Below are positions 17,881 through 25,908 of a stretch of 64,000 nucleotides of DNA, in pieces. Source of the DNA: Acidobacteriota bacterium. Lineage in GTDB: Bacteria; Acidobacteriota; Terriglobia; Bryobacterales; UBA6623. The DNA is taken from contig WGMB01000015.1 of the NCBI GenBank assembly GCA_016125275.1, positions 1 through 64,000 on the forward strand, in the 5' to 3' direction. Position 1 is the stretch's first letter; each line of letters begins with the position of its first letter. The position numbers and the translations under genes are program-made. The notes beneath the pieces were generated by a model that ran no database searches, was not told the origin of the DNA, and saw only the letters and a program-made list of their open reading frames with translations.

Positions 17881-18726
17881 ATGCAAGTCAGCAGCTTGGC
17901 ATCGATCCGGCGCGAGCCGAGACCTCCCTGGGCGTTGCGGTCCTTGCCCGTCCTCCCAACCGCCGCCTTACAGCTCGTCTCGATGCTCGAGGACGAGGAG
18001 TCCTCGATCCAAGAGATCACCCGCCTGCTGCGCCAGAGCCCGCCGGTCAGCGCGGAGATCCTGCGCGTCGCCAACTCGGTGCACTACCGCCGCGGTCCCC
18101 GGATCGCTGACATTCAGCGCGCGGTCTCCACCGTCGGGCTCCGCCGCGCGCACCGCCTCGCCCTGGCCTTCTGCCTACGCGGGCTGCTGGAACCGGTCGC
18201 GCAATACCCCGTGCTGCACACCTGCTGGGAGACCGCCATCTCGACTGCGGTCCTCTCCGAAGCCCTGGCCGGCGCCTTCCAGATCCGCCCCGGCAAGGCC
18301 TACACCGCCGGCCTGCTGCACAACGTCGGCTGCCTGGCCCTCAGCGCCGCCTACCCGAGCGCCTACGCCCAGATGCTGGATCTCAATCGAACTCACGAGT
18401 TCTCATTGATCGAATCCGAGCGGTCGCTGTTTGACACCGACCATCACGCCGTAGGGGCCTGGTTGGTCGACCACTACGGACTGCCCGCTGAGTTCAGCGC
18501 CGTCGCGGCGGAGTACGGAGACGACTCGCTGAACAGCCGCGATCTGGTCACGCTCGTCCGCGCCGGCCACCGCCTCTCCTTGCTGCTGGGCCTGCGGCCG
18601 GACGGCTCCACCGACGAGACCAAGGCCGTCCGGGCCCTCATCCGCAACCTGCCGATCGACGACCCCGAGACCGCCCTGACGCAGGTTTCCGCGGCCTATC
18701 CGTACTTGCTGGAGGTGCAGTCCTGA
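17881..18726 (+). CDS. HDOD-domain signalling protein
   Basis: 281 residues. The HDOD domain spans about 20-215: LPVLPTAALQLVSMLEDEESSIQEI, then RVANSVHYR, and YTAGLLHNVGCLAL where active HD phosphodiesterases would carry their HD pair. The catalytic His-Asp is missing, as is normal for HDOD proteins, which act as signalling scaffolds and modulate second-messenger or motility pathways. The last codons contain the Shine-Dalgarno sequence (GGAGGT) of the next gene, which encodes a REC-CheX protein, so the two form a coupled signalling pair. Confidence 0.85.
   Translation: MQVSSLASIRREPRPPWALRSLPVLPTAALQLVSMLEDEESSIQEITRLLRQSPPVSAEILRVANSVHYRRGPRIADIQRAVSTVGLRRAHRLALAFCLRGLLEPVAQYPVLHTCWETAISTAVLSEALAGAFQIRPGKAYTAGLLHNVGCLALSAAYPSAYAQMLDLNRTHEFSLIESERSLFDTDHHAVGAWLVDHYGLPAEFSAVAAEYGDDSLNSRDLVTLVRAGHRLSLLLGLRPDGSTDETKAVRALIRNLPIDDPETALTQVSAAYPYLLEVQS
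18711..18725 (+). promoter_or_regulatory. Ribosome-binding site and CTG start of the CheX regulator
   Basis: GGAGGT at 18711-18716 stands 6 nt before CTG at 18723, which overlaps the HDOD stop codon as CTGA. No ATG, GTG or TTG occurs in this frame between the preceding genes and GTG 18837, and that later start would cut off the first strand and helix of the receiver domain. Confidence 0.65.
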
Positions 18727-20015
18727 GCCCCGCGGCCGGACCGGCGGCGCAGCCCCTGCGCGCCCTGCTCGCGCAGGCGGACCCGTTCCTGCAAACCTAC
18801 TTCCGCCGCACCCTCGAACAGATCGGCCTGGGGGTCGTGTCCGTGGCGGCAACCGGCGCGGAAGCCCTGGAAAAGCTCAGCGCCGTCCGCTACGACCTGC
18901 TGCTGCTCGACCTCGGGGTCGTCTCGCCCAGCGGCATCGAGCTGCTCGAAATGCTGCACGCCGACCCGCGCTATGACGACCTGCCGATCGTCATGACCAG
19001 CAGCATCAGCCAGTCCGACACCGTCCAACGCGCCATCGCCCTCGGCGTCGCCGACTATCTGCTCAAGCCCTTCCAGCAGCCCATGGTCGAGGAGCGGCTG
19101 CGACGGGCGCTCGCCGAAGCGCGGCGCGCCTCGCGAGACCTGCAGCGCCACGGCTCGGTCTGCCTCGTCGCCCACCGCGACCAAGCCTTCTGCGAAACCC
19201 TTGCCGAAGCCCTCAGCCCCGACCGCCGAGTCATCGCCGCCCACACCCTGGCCGCCTTCATCCAGCAGGCCAACGGCCCCAAGCCCGAAGTCGTGCTCTT
19301 CGACCCCGACCTGCTCGGCAGCCGCCTCAACTTCCTGGCGACCAGCCTCAGCCGCCGCTATGATCCGCCTCCGCGGCTCATCTCCGTCGGCCCCCTCGAC
19401 GGCGAAGAGCCCGTCGGCTACATCGGCGCCATCCAGAAGACCTTCTCGCCCGGTCCCCTGGCCGAGTCCATCACCCATCTGCTCGATAACCTGCCGCTGG
19501 CTCTGCCCGGCATGGAAGAGTACCGCGAGGACCTGATCTCCGTGGTCCGGCAGGCCTTCGGCGTCATGACCGGCGACGAGGCGACGCCCCTGCCCGACGA
19601 CCTGGACTGGAGCGCCCCGTCGGTCAGCCAGATCGACCTCCGGCAAGACCACGAAATCGTCTGGCGGCTGACCCTGCAAGCCGACCGCGAGATGGCTCGC
19701 CGGCTCGTCGCCGAGCTGGCCGGCCTCGAAGAATCTGAGATCGAGGAGGAGTTCGAGCTCTCGGGCATGCAGGAGATCGCCAACATTGTCGGCGGGCGGC
19801 TGCATCGCATCGCCACCGCCGCCGGAGTGCAGCTCGAAGGCGGGCTGCCTGAGCTTCCCACCGGCCCGCCTCCGCCCAACAGCATCCGCACCCTGTTTCG
19901 CTGGCGCCAGCACTCGCCCTTCGCCGCCCTGCTGGGCTCTTGCCGCAGCATCGCCGCCAAGCCCTCAGCGGCCGTTCAGCCAAGCGATCAGGTTAGCCAG
20001 CTCAGCGGCCGATAG
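18723..20015 (+). CDS. Response regulator: receiver, pseudo-receiver and CheX domain
   Basis: About 430 residues if translated from CTG 18723. Receiver 1 (about 10-130): acidic pocket in LLAQADPF, phospho-acceptor Asp in LLLLDLGV, MTSS and LLKPF complete the active site. A second receiver-like domain (CLVAHRDQAFCETLAEAL, VVLFDPDLLGS) lacks a clear acceptor pattern. The third domain resembles CheX/CheC phosphatases (EFELSGMQEIANIVGGRLHRIA). Such proteins probably couple phosphorylation to CheY-P removal or adhesion/motility output. It pairs with the upstream HDOD gene. Its final 17 codons overlap the convergent cytochrome gene and look like a chance extension. Confidence 0.75.
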   Translation: MSPAAGPAAQPLRALLAQADPFLQTYFRRTLEQIGLGVVSVAATGAEALEKLSAVRYDLLLLDLGVVSPSGIELLEMLHADPRYDDLPIVMTSSISQSDTVQRAIALGVADYLLKPFQQPMVEERLRRALAEARRASRDLQRHGSVCLVAHRDQAFCETLAEALSPDRRVIAAHTLAAFIQQANGPKPEVVLFDPDLLGSRLNFLATSLSRRYDPPPRLISVGPLDGEEPVGYIGAIQKTFSPGPLAESITHLLDNLPLALPGMEEYREDLISVVRQAFGVMTGDEATPLPDDLDWSAPSVSQIDLRQDHEIVWRLTLQADREMARRLVAELAGLEESEIEEEFELSGMQEIANIVGGRLHRIATAAGVQLEGGLPELPTGPPPPNSIRTLFRWRQHSPFAALLGSCRSIAAKPSAAVQPSDQVSQLSGR

Positions 20016-21098
20016 GCTCGGCCACGCTACGCCCTCACGGCGCATCCGCTCGCGCATCTTCGGGGCGTGAGCCCAAGCGCCCGCCACCACGTCAGTCGCC
20101 CTCCACTCCCTCTTCGGCAGCGGCTGGGCCTCGTGGCACCGCGCACAGCTCTTGCCTTCAAAGACCTTCCGGCCCAGCGCCGGATCGCCGCGCTCCTCCA
20201 AGAAGCCTTCCTCGAACAGGTACGACAGCAACTGTCCCATCTGCCCGCGCTCGAGCGTCGGAATCTCCTTCCCGGTCTCCTCCGCCCACTCGTCCATGAT
20301 CGGGCGGTGGTTCCACATCTCCACGGCCAGCTCCGTCAGCGTCATCTGGCGCCGCGGCGAAGCCAGCAGCGGAACCAAGTCCTTGTCGCCGGGCAGCAGC
20401 GTGTGGCACTCCGCGCAGTGCAGGTCGTCGAACAGCCTCATTCCGGCCTGCGGCGGCCCCAGTTGCAACCGTCCGCGGCGCGGCGGCAGATCGGGCATGG
20501 CGTAGATGTAGGCGATCAGGTCCGACAGCTCCCGCACGTTCAGCTCCGGCCAGGGCCGGCCGTCGAGCTCGTTCTCCTGGAGCATCGCCGAGCCGTGATT
20601 CCACATCGCTTCCAGGAACCGCACCGGGTCGTCCAGCAGCGGCCAGTCCGCGACGGCCGGGCCGATGCCCCCCGCGTCCGTCTTCACCAGCGCGTGGCAG
20701 CGGTAGCAGCCCTTTTCGCTGAACACCGCGCGCCCCCTCTCGGGCTTGCCCGAGGGCTCGAAGTAGCGCACCGAGTACAGGAACGCAAAGATGTCCCGCG
20801 CCTCCTGCCGGTCCAGCGTCGGCCGCGCCATGTCCTTGCGCGCCGCGGCGTCCCACATCGCCTCGGAGTGGTTCCAGAGGGCTGAAGCAAACTCGGCAGG
20901 CGAGAAGACCCCGCCGCGCGGACGCCCTAGATCCGGCGCGCTGCCGTCCCCCTCCTGTCCCAAAAGGCTGTGGCATCCCGTGCAACCGCGCGCACGCAGG
21001 GCCTCCGCCCCCCTGTAGGAGTCGGCGCCCTGCCCGAACAGCGGATCCGCGACCACGGCCACCACGAAAAGGAGCGATCCCATCCATCGGCGGCTCAT
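19965..21098 (-). CDS. Tetrahaem c-type cytochrome
   Basis: 377 residues from ATG 21098, preceded by GGGAGG. A signal peptide (GSLLFVVAVVADPLFGQG) exports it. Four CXXCH motifs are visible: GCTGCHS, GCYRCHA, HCAECHT and SCARCHE, each in a repeated module containing MWNHS/MWNHG/MWNHRP and an ELxxLIAYIY-type helix, so the protein is a string of related class I cytochrome domains. Probably periplasmic electron transfer; no partner oxidoreductase is adjacent. The track's 1064-residue frame merges this gene with upstream shadow sequence and is not real beyond 21098. Confidence 0.85.
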   Translation of the reverse strand: MSRRWMGSLLFVVAVVADPLFGQGADSYRGAEALRARGCTGCHSLLGQEGDGSAPDLGRPRGGVFSPAEFASALWNHSEAMWDAAARKDMARPTLDRQEARDIFAFLYSVRYFEPSGKPERGRAVFSEKGCYRCHALVKTDAGGIGPAVADWPLLDDPVRFLEAMWNHGSAMLQENELDGRPWPELNVRELSDLIAYIYAMPDLPPRRGRLQLGPPQAGMRLFDDLHCAECHTLLPGDKDLVPLLASPRRQMTLTELAVEMWNHRPIMDEWAEETGKEIPTLERGQMGQLLSYLFEEGFLEERGDPALGRKVFEGKSCARCHEAQPLPKREWRATDVVAGAWAHAPKMRERMRREGVAWPSLSAAELANLIAWLNGR

Positions 21099-21305
21099 GA
21101 CATACCTCCCAAGCCTTTTTGGTAGTGCACGGCAGGCGCCATCCCGGCCGCCCCGCCCGCGCCCCGCGGGCCGCCCCGCGCCGCTCGCGCTGGGTCTTTT
21201 GCCCCAAGACGGCGGCCCATTCCGCGCCGCGTTCCGAAAGATTTGTCGCCCGCCGCCCGGGGCGCTACCATAAGGCTGATTTTTCGTCCGACAGGAGAGC
21301 TTGCC

Positions 21306-22598
21306 ATGCAGCGCAGAACGTTCGTCAAAAGTGCGGCGGGAGCCGCCCTCGCGTCCCCCGCCTTCGCCGCCGGGGCCAAAGTCCTGGGAGCCAATGACAC
21401 CATTCGCGTCGCCGTCTTGGGCGTCAATGGCCGCGGCCAGAGCCACTTCAACGGCCTTCAGCCGCTCGACAACGTCCAGGTGACCCACTTCGTCGATCCC
21501 GACCTCGAGATCGCACGCCAGCGCGCCGGCGAGTTCGAGAAGAAGTTCGGCCACAAGCCGGAGGTCGTGCAGGACCTGCGTCGCGTCCTCGACAACAAGG
21601 ACATCGACGTCGTCACCATCGCCACTCCCAACCACTGGCACACCCTGGCCGCCATCTGGGCCTGCCAGGCCGGCAAGGACGTCTACGTCGAGAAGCCCGC
21701 CACCCACACCTTCAACGAAGGCCTCAGCCTCGTCGCCGCCGCCAAGAAGTACAACCGCATCGTCCAGCACGGCGTGCAGTTGCGCTCCTCCGAGGCCGTG
21801 CAGGAAGCCGTCCAGAAGATGCGCGAAGGCATCATCGGCGACGTCTACATGGGCCGCATCAACATCTTCAAGTGGCGGCCCAAGCTCGAGGACTTCCCGG
21901 CCAAGGCCACGCCGCCCTCCACGCTCGACTACGACCTCTGGGTCGGCCCCGGCAAGTACCGCCCCTACTCCAAGCGCCACGTGCACTACAACTGGCACTG
22001 GACCTGGGACTACGGCAACGGCGAGATCGGCAACCAGGGCATCCACGAGACGGACATGCTGCAGTGGGGCCTCGACGTCGGCCTGCCCACCAAGATCACC
22101 TCGATGGGCGGCAAGTACCTCTGGGACGACTACCGCGAGACGCCCGAGCTGCTCTCCACGCTGATGGAGTTCGACAACGGCAAGAAGTTCGGCGAGGTCG
22201 CCGTGCGCTTCTGGTGCTCGAACCACGAGACCGAGTCCGCCAACGGCAACCTCTTCTACGGCTCCGAAGGCTATCTCGAGATCAGCGGCTACACCGACTA
22301 CGCCTTCTACTTCGGCCGCAAGAACGAGCCCGGCCCCAAGGGTTCGGCGCCGACCAAGCACTTCGAGAACTTCGTCGACGCCGTGCGCAGCCGCAAGACG
22401 TCCGACCAGAACGGCCCCGTCGAGACGGCCCACTCCGCCGCCGCGCTGGCCCACCTGGGCAACATCACCTTCCGCCGCGGCAAGGTCCTCGAGTTCGACT
22501 CCGCTGCTGGCCGCTTCACCAACGACAACGAAGCCAACCAGATGCTCGGCAAGGAGTATCGCAAGGGCTTCGAGGTCCCGCCGCCCAACAAGGTCTAG
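21306..22598 (+). CDS. Tat-exported Gfo/Idh/MocA-family oxidoreductase
   Basis: 430 residues from ATG 21306 (GGAGAGC upstream). It begins with a twin-arginine signal (MQRRTFVKSAAGAALASPAFAAG), so the folded, cofactor-loaded enzyme is exported. The Rossmann domain is seen in IRVAVLGVNGRGQSHF (GxNGRG) and the conserved EKPATH catalytic-Lys motif (VYVEKPATHTF). The second half is the Gfo/Idh/MocA alpha/beta domain with NWHWTWDYGNGEIGNQGIHETD. Such exported members are abundant in Acidobacteriota and Planctomycetota and probably oxidise sugars or inositols; substrate unknown. Confidence 0.9.
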   Translation: MQRRTFVKSAAGAALASPAFAAGAKVLGANDTIRVAVLGVNGRGQSHFNGLQPLDNVQVTHFVDPDLEIARQRAGEFEKKFGHKPEVVQDLRRVLDNKDIDVVTIATPNHWHTLAAIWACQAGKDVYVEKPATHTFNEGLSLVAAAKKYNRIVQHGVQLRSSEAVQEAVQKMREGIIGDVYMGRINIFKWRPKLEDFPAKATPPSTLDYDLWVGPGKYRPYSKRHVHYNWHWTWDYGNGEIGNQGIHETDMLQWGLDVGLPTKITSMGGKYLWDDYRETPELLSTLMEFDNGKKFGEVAVRFWCSNHETESANGNLFYGSEGYLEISGYTDYAFYFGRKNEPGPKGSAPTKHFENFVDAVRSRKTSDQNGPVETAHSAAALAHLGNITFRRGKVLEFDSAAGRFTNDNEANQMLGKEYRKGFEVPPPNKV

Positions 22599-22658
22599 GC
22601 GGCCCGTCGGCGTCCCGGAGAGCCCTCCCAGGCCCCGGGACGCCTTCTCTTTGCTCCT

Positions 22659-23147
22659 ATGTGGCGTGATCCGGCCCTTCGCCCGCTCTCTCACCAGCAC
22701 CAGCACGGCCTGGCGCTGACTGTCGTCCTCCAGCGCGCCCTCCAAGCCGACGCTTCCCCGCAAACCGTCCGCCGGCTCGCCGAAGACGTTCTCCGGATGT
22801 GGCAAGTCGAGCTCGCCGGCCACTTCCAGGTCGAGGAGGAGTTGCTCTTCCCGGCGGTGCGGGAAGCCTTGGCCGAGCCCGGCCTCCTCGACGCCCTCAT
22901 CGGCGAACATCGCCGCATCGAGCGCCTGGTCGACGCTCTCCGCGCCGAACCCACCGCCGAGGGCCTCGCCGAGCTCGCCTCGCTGCTTGCCCAACACATC
23001 CGCGCCGAGGAGCGCAGCCTGTTCCAGCAGATCCAGCAGGCCCTCACACCCGAGGCGATCGCCGACCTCGGCGCCCGTCTCGACGCCGCCGTCGCCAAGC
23101 TCTGCCCGGTGACCTCCGGCCTCCCCTGGCAAGAGCCGCCACGCTGA
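22659..23147 (+). CDS. Hemerythrin/HHE-domain protein
   Basis: 162 residues. An HHE four-helix bundle is indicated by SHQHQHGLAL, GHFQVEEELLFPAV, GEHRRIERLV and QHIRAEERSLFQ, which together supply the His/Glu ligands of a di-iron centre. Family members bind O2 or NO or sense and repair under oxidative or nitrosative stress. It lies 60 bp after the oxidoreductase gene and converges with infC. Cytoplasmic; no signal peptide. Confidence 0.85.
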   Translation: MWRDPALRPLSHQHQHGLALTVVLQRALQADASPQTVRRLAEDVLRMWQVELAGHFQVEEELLFPAVREALAEPGLLDALIGEHRRIERLVDALRAEPTAEGLAELASLLAQHIRAEERSLFQQIQQALTPEAIADLGARLDAAVAKLCPVTSGLPWQEPPR

Positions 23148-23167
23148 GCGTCTCGCCAAAGCGAAAA

Positions 23168-23192
23168 GGGCCGGACGTTCGCCGCCCGGCCC
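23168..23192 (-). terminator. Terminator hairpin of infC
   Basis: GGGCCGG (23168-23174) and CCGGCCC (23186-23192) form a 7-bp stem with an 11-nt loop. On the minus strand it is followed by TTTTCGC. It sits between the converging hemerythrin and infC genes. Confidence 0.55.
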
Positions 23193-23248
23193 CTCTCTAG
23201 CCAGTCTTTCGAGCCCGCCGCCGTCACTTCGCCGGCGGAGCCATCTTT

Positions 23249-24031
23249 CTACGACTCTTCGTCCTCGGAATCGTCGGAATCCTCGTATTCCTCGCCGTCG
23301 GAGTCCTCGTAGTCCCCGTCCTCGGAATCCGAGTCGCCGTCGTATTCGCGCTCCTCGTCTCCAAGCTCGGTATTCTCATCCAGATCCTCGGCGTCACCGT
23401 CGTAGTCCTCGTCTTCGGCAGCAGCGGCCGTCGGCGCCGGACGGGCCGGACGCTCGCTCGGAGCGGCCTTCGGCTTCGGCTCCACCTTCTTCGGCTTCTT
23501 CTTGGGGCCGAACATCAGGTGCATCGTGCGGCCCTCGAGCCGCGGACGGCCCTCCGGCTCGCCCAGCTCCTTGAGATCCTGCACGAGCTGGAGAAGCAAC
23601 TTCTCCGCCACCTCGGGGTGCGTGATCTCCCGGCCTCGGAAGAACACCGTGCCCTTGACCTTGTTGCCTTCTTCGAGGAACCGCAGCGCGTGGTTCTTCT
23701 TGAACTCGTAATCGTGGTCGTCGGTATTCGGTCGGAATTTGACCTCCTTGACCTCGATCTTGTGCTGCTTCTTCTTCGCCTCGTTCTTCTTTTTCTTCTC
23801 CTGGTAGGAGAATTCGCCGTAGTCGATGATCTTGGCGACGGGCGGAATGGCGGTCGGGGAGACCACCACCAGATCGAGCCCCATGTCCTTGGCCCTGCGG
23901 ATGCCGACCGGCGTCGGCAATACCTCCGTGGCGCCGTCCGGGAACACTACCCGGACCTCGCGGGCCCTGATGGTCTCGTTCACATTCTGGCGACGAACGC
24001 GGCGAAACGGTCGAAATCGTCTGCGAAAGAT
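23249..24031 (-). CDS. infC: Translation initiation factor IF-3, AUC start, acidic C-terminal tail
   Basis: The IF3-N (IRAREVRVVFPDG, AKDMGLDLVVVSPTAIPPVAKIIDYG) and IF3-C (VKFRPNTDDHDYEFK, KVKGTVFFRGREI) domains are clear. The track starts at GTG 23983, but a perfect AGGAGG (24044-24039) lies 7 nt before ATC 24031 in the same frame, adding a basic N-terminus (FRRRFRPFRRVRRQN). An in-frame TAA lies just upstream with no ATG between. AUU/AUC starts are a known hallmark of infC and let IF-3 repress its own translation. The tail of about 60 residues is almost purely Asp/Glu/Ser/Tyr, an extension like that of Myxococcus IF-3 (Dsg). rpmI and rplT do not follow. Confidence 0.92.
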   Translation of the reverse strand: MFRRRFRPFRRVRRQNVNETIRAREVRVVFPDGATEVLPTPVGIRRAKDMGLDLVVVSPTAIPPVAKIIDYGEFSYQEKKKKNEAKKKQHKIEVKEVKFRPNTDDHDYEFKKNHALRFLEEGNKVKGTVFFRGREITHPEVAEKLLLQLVQDLKELGEPEGRPRLEGRTMHLMFGPKKKPKKVEPKPKAAPSERPARPAPTAAAAEDEDYDGDAEDLDENTELGDEEREYDGDSDSEDGDYEDSDGEEYEDSDDSEDEES

Positions 24032-24044
24032 AGCTCTGCCTCCT
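24029..24044 (-). promoter_or_regulatory. infC ribosome-binding site with AUC start codon
   Basis: AGGAGG at 24044-24039, 7 nt spacer, ATC at 24031-24029. The ideal spacing to a non-AUG codon is what marks this as the autoregulated infC start. Confidence 0.75.
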
Positions 24045-24428
24045 GAAACTTACGGGTTGAGTGACGACCAAATCTCCAACGCACCGGCCCCACCGGACGA
24101 TGCGCGAAATTCGGAGCAATGCTGGGAAAACGGGCTCGACGGAGCCCGCCAAGCGATGACGCGGCGCGAACCGGGCTCGCCCGGCGACTCGTTGCTGGTT
24201 TGCAAGAGGCCAGAGAGCGGGGCTTTTGTCAGCACGCAGCTACAAACAGCACGTTCACCATGCGTCGTCGATTATCGTACCATGCGATCCTGGTAGAAGC
24301 AGTAGCGGATCGCGTGCGATTCGTTGCCTTCCGCGCGGCGTCCATGCCGCCGCCGTTCTTGACAATGCCGAAAAGGCTTCAATAGCATGGAACTCTCATC
24401 CCCCCAATACCTTACGTCCTACTGACCA
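24032..24428. other. Divergent intergenic region between infC and the HU gene
   Basis: Almost 400 bp without a supported gene; the short ORFs here have poor composition and no ribosome sites. It should hold the infC promoter and leader on the minus strand and the HU promoter on the plus strand (24359-24388). No tRNA, riboswitch or other RNA was recognised. Confidence 0.6.
24359..24388 (+). promoter_or_regulatory. Sigma-70-type promoter of the HU gene
   Basis: TTGACA at 24359-24364, 18-bp spacer, TAGCAT at 24383-24388. The predicted start point leaves a leader of roughly 30 nt before ATG 24429. Confidence 0.6.
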
Positions 24429-24695
24429 ATGATCAAACACGACATTGTCATGGAGGTCGCCAACCGCACCGGCCTCAGCAAGACCAAAGCGGAGATGGCG
24501 GTCGAAACCGTTTTCGAAACCATGAAGCGCGCCATGGAGCAAGGCGAACGCATTGAGCTCCGCGGCTTCGGCGTCTTCAACGTCCGTCCACGGAAGACCG
24601 GCATCGGCCGCAATCCGCGTACCGGCGAAGAGGTCGTCATTCCTCCCGGCAAGGCCGTCCGCTTCAAGCCGGGTAAAGACCTCCAGACTCTCTGA
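24429..24695 (+). CDS. HU/IHF-family DNA-binding protein
   Basis: 88 residues, standard length for HU. Typical features: N-terminal helices (HDIVMEVANRTGLSKTKAEMAVETVF), beta-saddle with ELRGFGVFNVRPRKTGIGRNPRTGE and the conserved Pro at the arm tip (VVIPPGKAVRFKPG). It bends and compacts DNA in the nucleoid. Unusually for a highly expressed gene, no Shine-Dalgarno sequence is visible in the leader (CCTTACGTCCTACTGACCA). A GGCGCC-TTCG-GGCGCC hairpin lies about 60 bp downstream. Confidence 0.95.
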   Translation: MIKHDIVMEVANRTGLSKTKAEMAVETVFETMKRAMEQGERIELRGFGVFNVRPRKTGIGRNPRTGEEVVIPPGKAVRFKPGKDLQTL

Positions 24696-24756
24696 GCACT
24701 CCCCGTCTGCGACCCCTGACGGTCGTGTTATGTTATAGAAACTCGTGAAGATGGCA

Positions 24757-24772
24757 GGCGCCTTCGGGCGCC
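24757..24772 (+). terminator. UUCG-loop hairpin downstream of HU
   Basis: GGCGCC-TTCG-GGCGCC forms a very stable 6-bp stem with a UUCG tetraloop. No proper T tract follows, so it may be an RNA 3'-end stabiliser or a leader element of the next gene. Confidence 0.4.
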
Positions 24773-24935
24773 CCGCGTCTTTGTGCGTTTCCGCGTCGCG
24801 CGTCTCGGCGGCGCGGTCTTGGAGCCTAACCAGCTTGAATAGCTCGGCGACTCGCCGGCGCGGCTTCGGCCGCCTGCCGGGTCGAGGCAGCGGCTGGGGT
24901 CACACCCGGGCGTCGTGCGGACGGGGAGGTTGTGG

Positions 24936-25595
24936 ATGAACAAGGTGCGTGTAATAGGACACCGCGGGGCCGCCGGCCTGGCCGAGAATACCATCGCGGC
25001 CTTCGAGGAAGCCTTGCGCCAAGGCGCTGACGGCATCGAGCTCGACGTGCGCCAGACCGCTGACGGCCGGCTCGTCGTCGTCCACGACTCCGTCGTCGGC
25101 GACCGCGCCGTGCAGAACACGCCCTACGCCGACCTCATCGCCTCCGAAGCCGGCCGCTCGATCCCTCTTCTGGAAGAGGCCCTCGAGAAGTTCGGCAAGA
25201 GCACCGTCATCGACATCGAGCTCAAGACTGGCGGCTTCGAGTCCGAAGCCGCCGAGCTCATTCGGCAGTACACCAATCCGGAGAAGATGGTGGTCTCGGC
25301 CTTCGACGCCAAGGCGCTGCTGGTGATGCACGACGTGCTGCCCGAGGTTCAGCTCGGCTACATCTACAACCGCACGCAGGACGAAGAAGCCCGGCACCAC
25401 GCGCCCATCGACGTCGTCATCCCGCAGTTCCGGCTCGCTTCCCGCGAGCTCATCGAGGACGTCCACGATCAGGGGCTGGAAGTCTGGGCCTGGACCGTCA
25501 ACGACGACGCCGAAATCAGCCGCCTGCTGCGGCTCGGCGTGGACGGGCTCATCACCGACTACCCGGCCAAGGTCGTCGCCGCCGTCAAAGGCTAG
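24936..25595 (+). CDS. Glycerophosphodiester phosphodiesterase
   Basis: 219 residues from ATG 24936, preceded by GGGGAGG. A GDPD TIM barrel is shown by VIGHRGAAGLAENT (HRG, E-N-T), DGIELDVRQTADGRLVVVHD (metal Glu/Asp and catalytic His), DIELKTGG, and VWAWTVND near the end. It hydrolyses glycerophosphodiesters to glycerol 3-phosphate and an alcohol. No signal peptide, so the cytoplasmic UgpQ-like type. Single gene; the next gene converges on it. Confidence 0.92.
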   Translation: MNKVRVIGHRGAAGLAENTIAAFEEALRQGADGIELDVRQTADGRLVVVHDSVVGDRAVQNTPYADLIASEAGRSIPLLEEALEKFGKSTVIDIELKTGGFESEAAELIRQYTNPEKMVVSAFDAKALLVMHDVLPEVQLGYIYNRTQDEEARHHAPIDVVIPQFRLASRELIEDVHDQGLEVWAWTVNDDAEISRLLRLGVDGLITDYPAKVVAAVKG

Positions 25596-25607
25596 GGCTG
25601 TTGTGGA

Positions 25608-25904
25608 TTAGAGGTCCGGGCGGACGGTCGTGCGGTTGTCTACCGCCACCACGCCCTTGACCTTCTTGGCGACCTTCTCGACCTTCTTCTTCTGCTTCTC
25701 CGACTCGACGAAGCCGGTGATGGTCACCTTGCCGTCCTTGACGGCCACCTTCAACTGCCGAGCGCCCAGCTCGCGGTCCGTAATCAGCTCGCGGTTGACG
25801 CGGTCATAGAGCAGGTCGTCGCTGACCTTTTCTTCTTCGGCCGCCAGGGCTATAGCCGGCAGCAGGCCCAACACGGACCGTTGCAGAAACGATCTCCGAA
25901 GCAC
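25608..25904 (-). CDS. Exported BON-domain protein
   Basis: 98 residues from GTG 25904; the longer track frame reads into era. An N-terminal signal (LRRSFLQRSVLGLLPAIALAAEEE) resembles a Tat signal but is short. One BON domain follows (LLYDRVNRELITDRELGARQLKVAVKDGKVTITGFV, KVKGVVAVDNRTTV), a fold linked to membrane or phospholipid association in the periplasm. It starts 4 bp after the era stop and is the last gene of the phoH-ybeY-corC-era operon. Confidence 0.8.
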   Translation of the reverse strand: MLRRSFLQRSVLGLLPAIALAAEEEKVSDDLLYDRVNRELITDRELGARQLKVAVKDGKVTITGFVESEKQKKKVEKVAKKVKGVVAVDNRTTVRPDL

Positions 25905-25908
25905 TGTC

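Noticed and set aside
21099-23159. Upstream two thirds of the 1064-residue ORF that contains the cytochrome
   Set aside because: This part is antisense to the oxidoreductase and hemerythrin genes. The real gene starts at 21098 with signal peptide and ribosome site.
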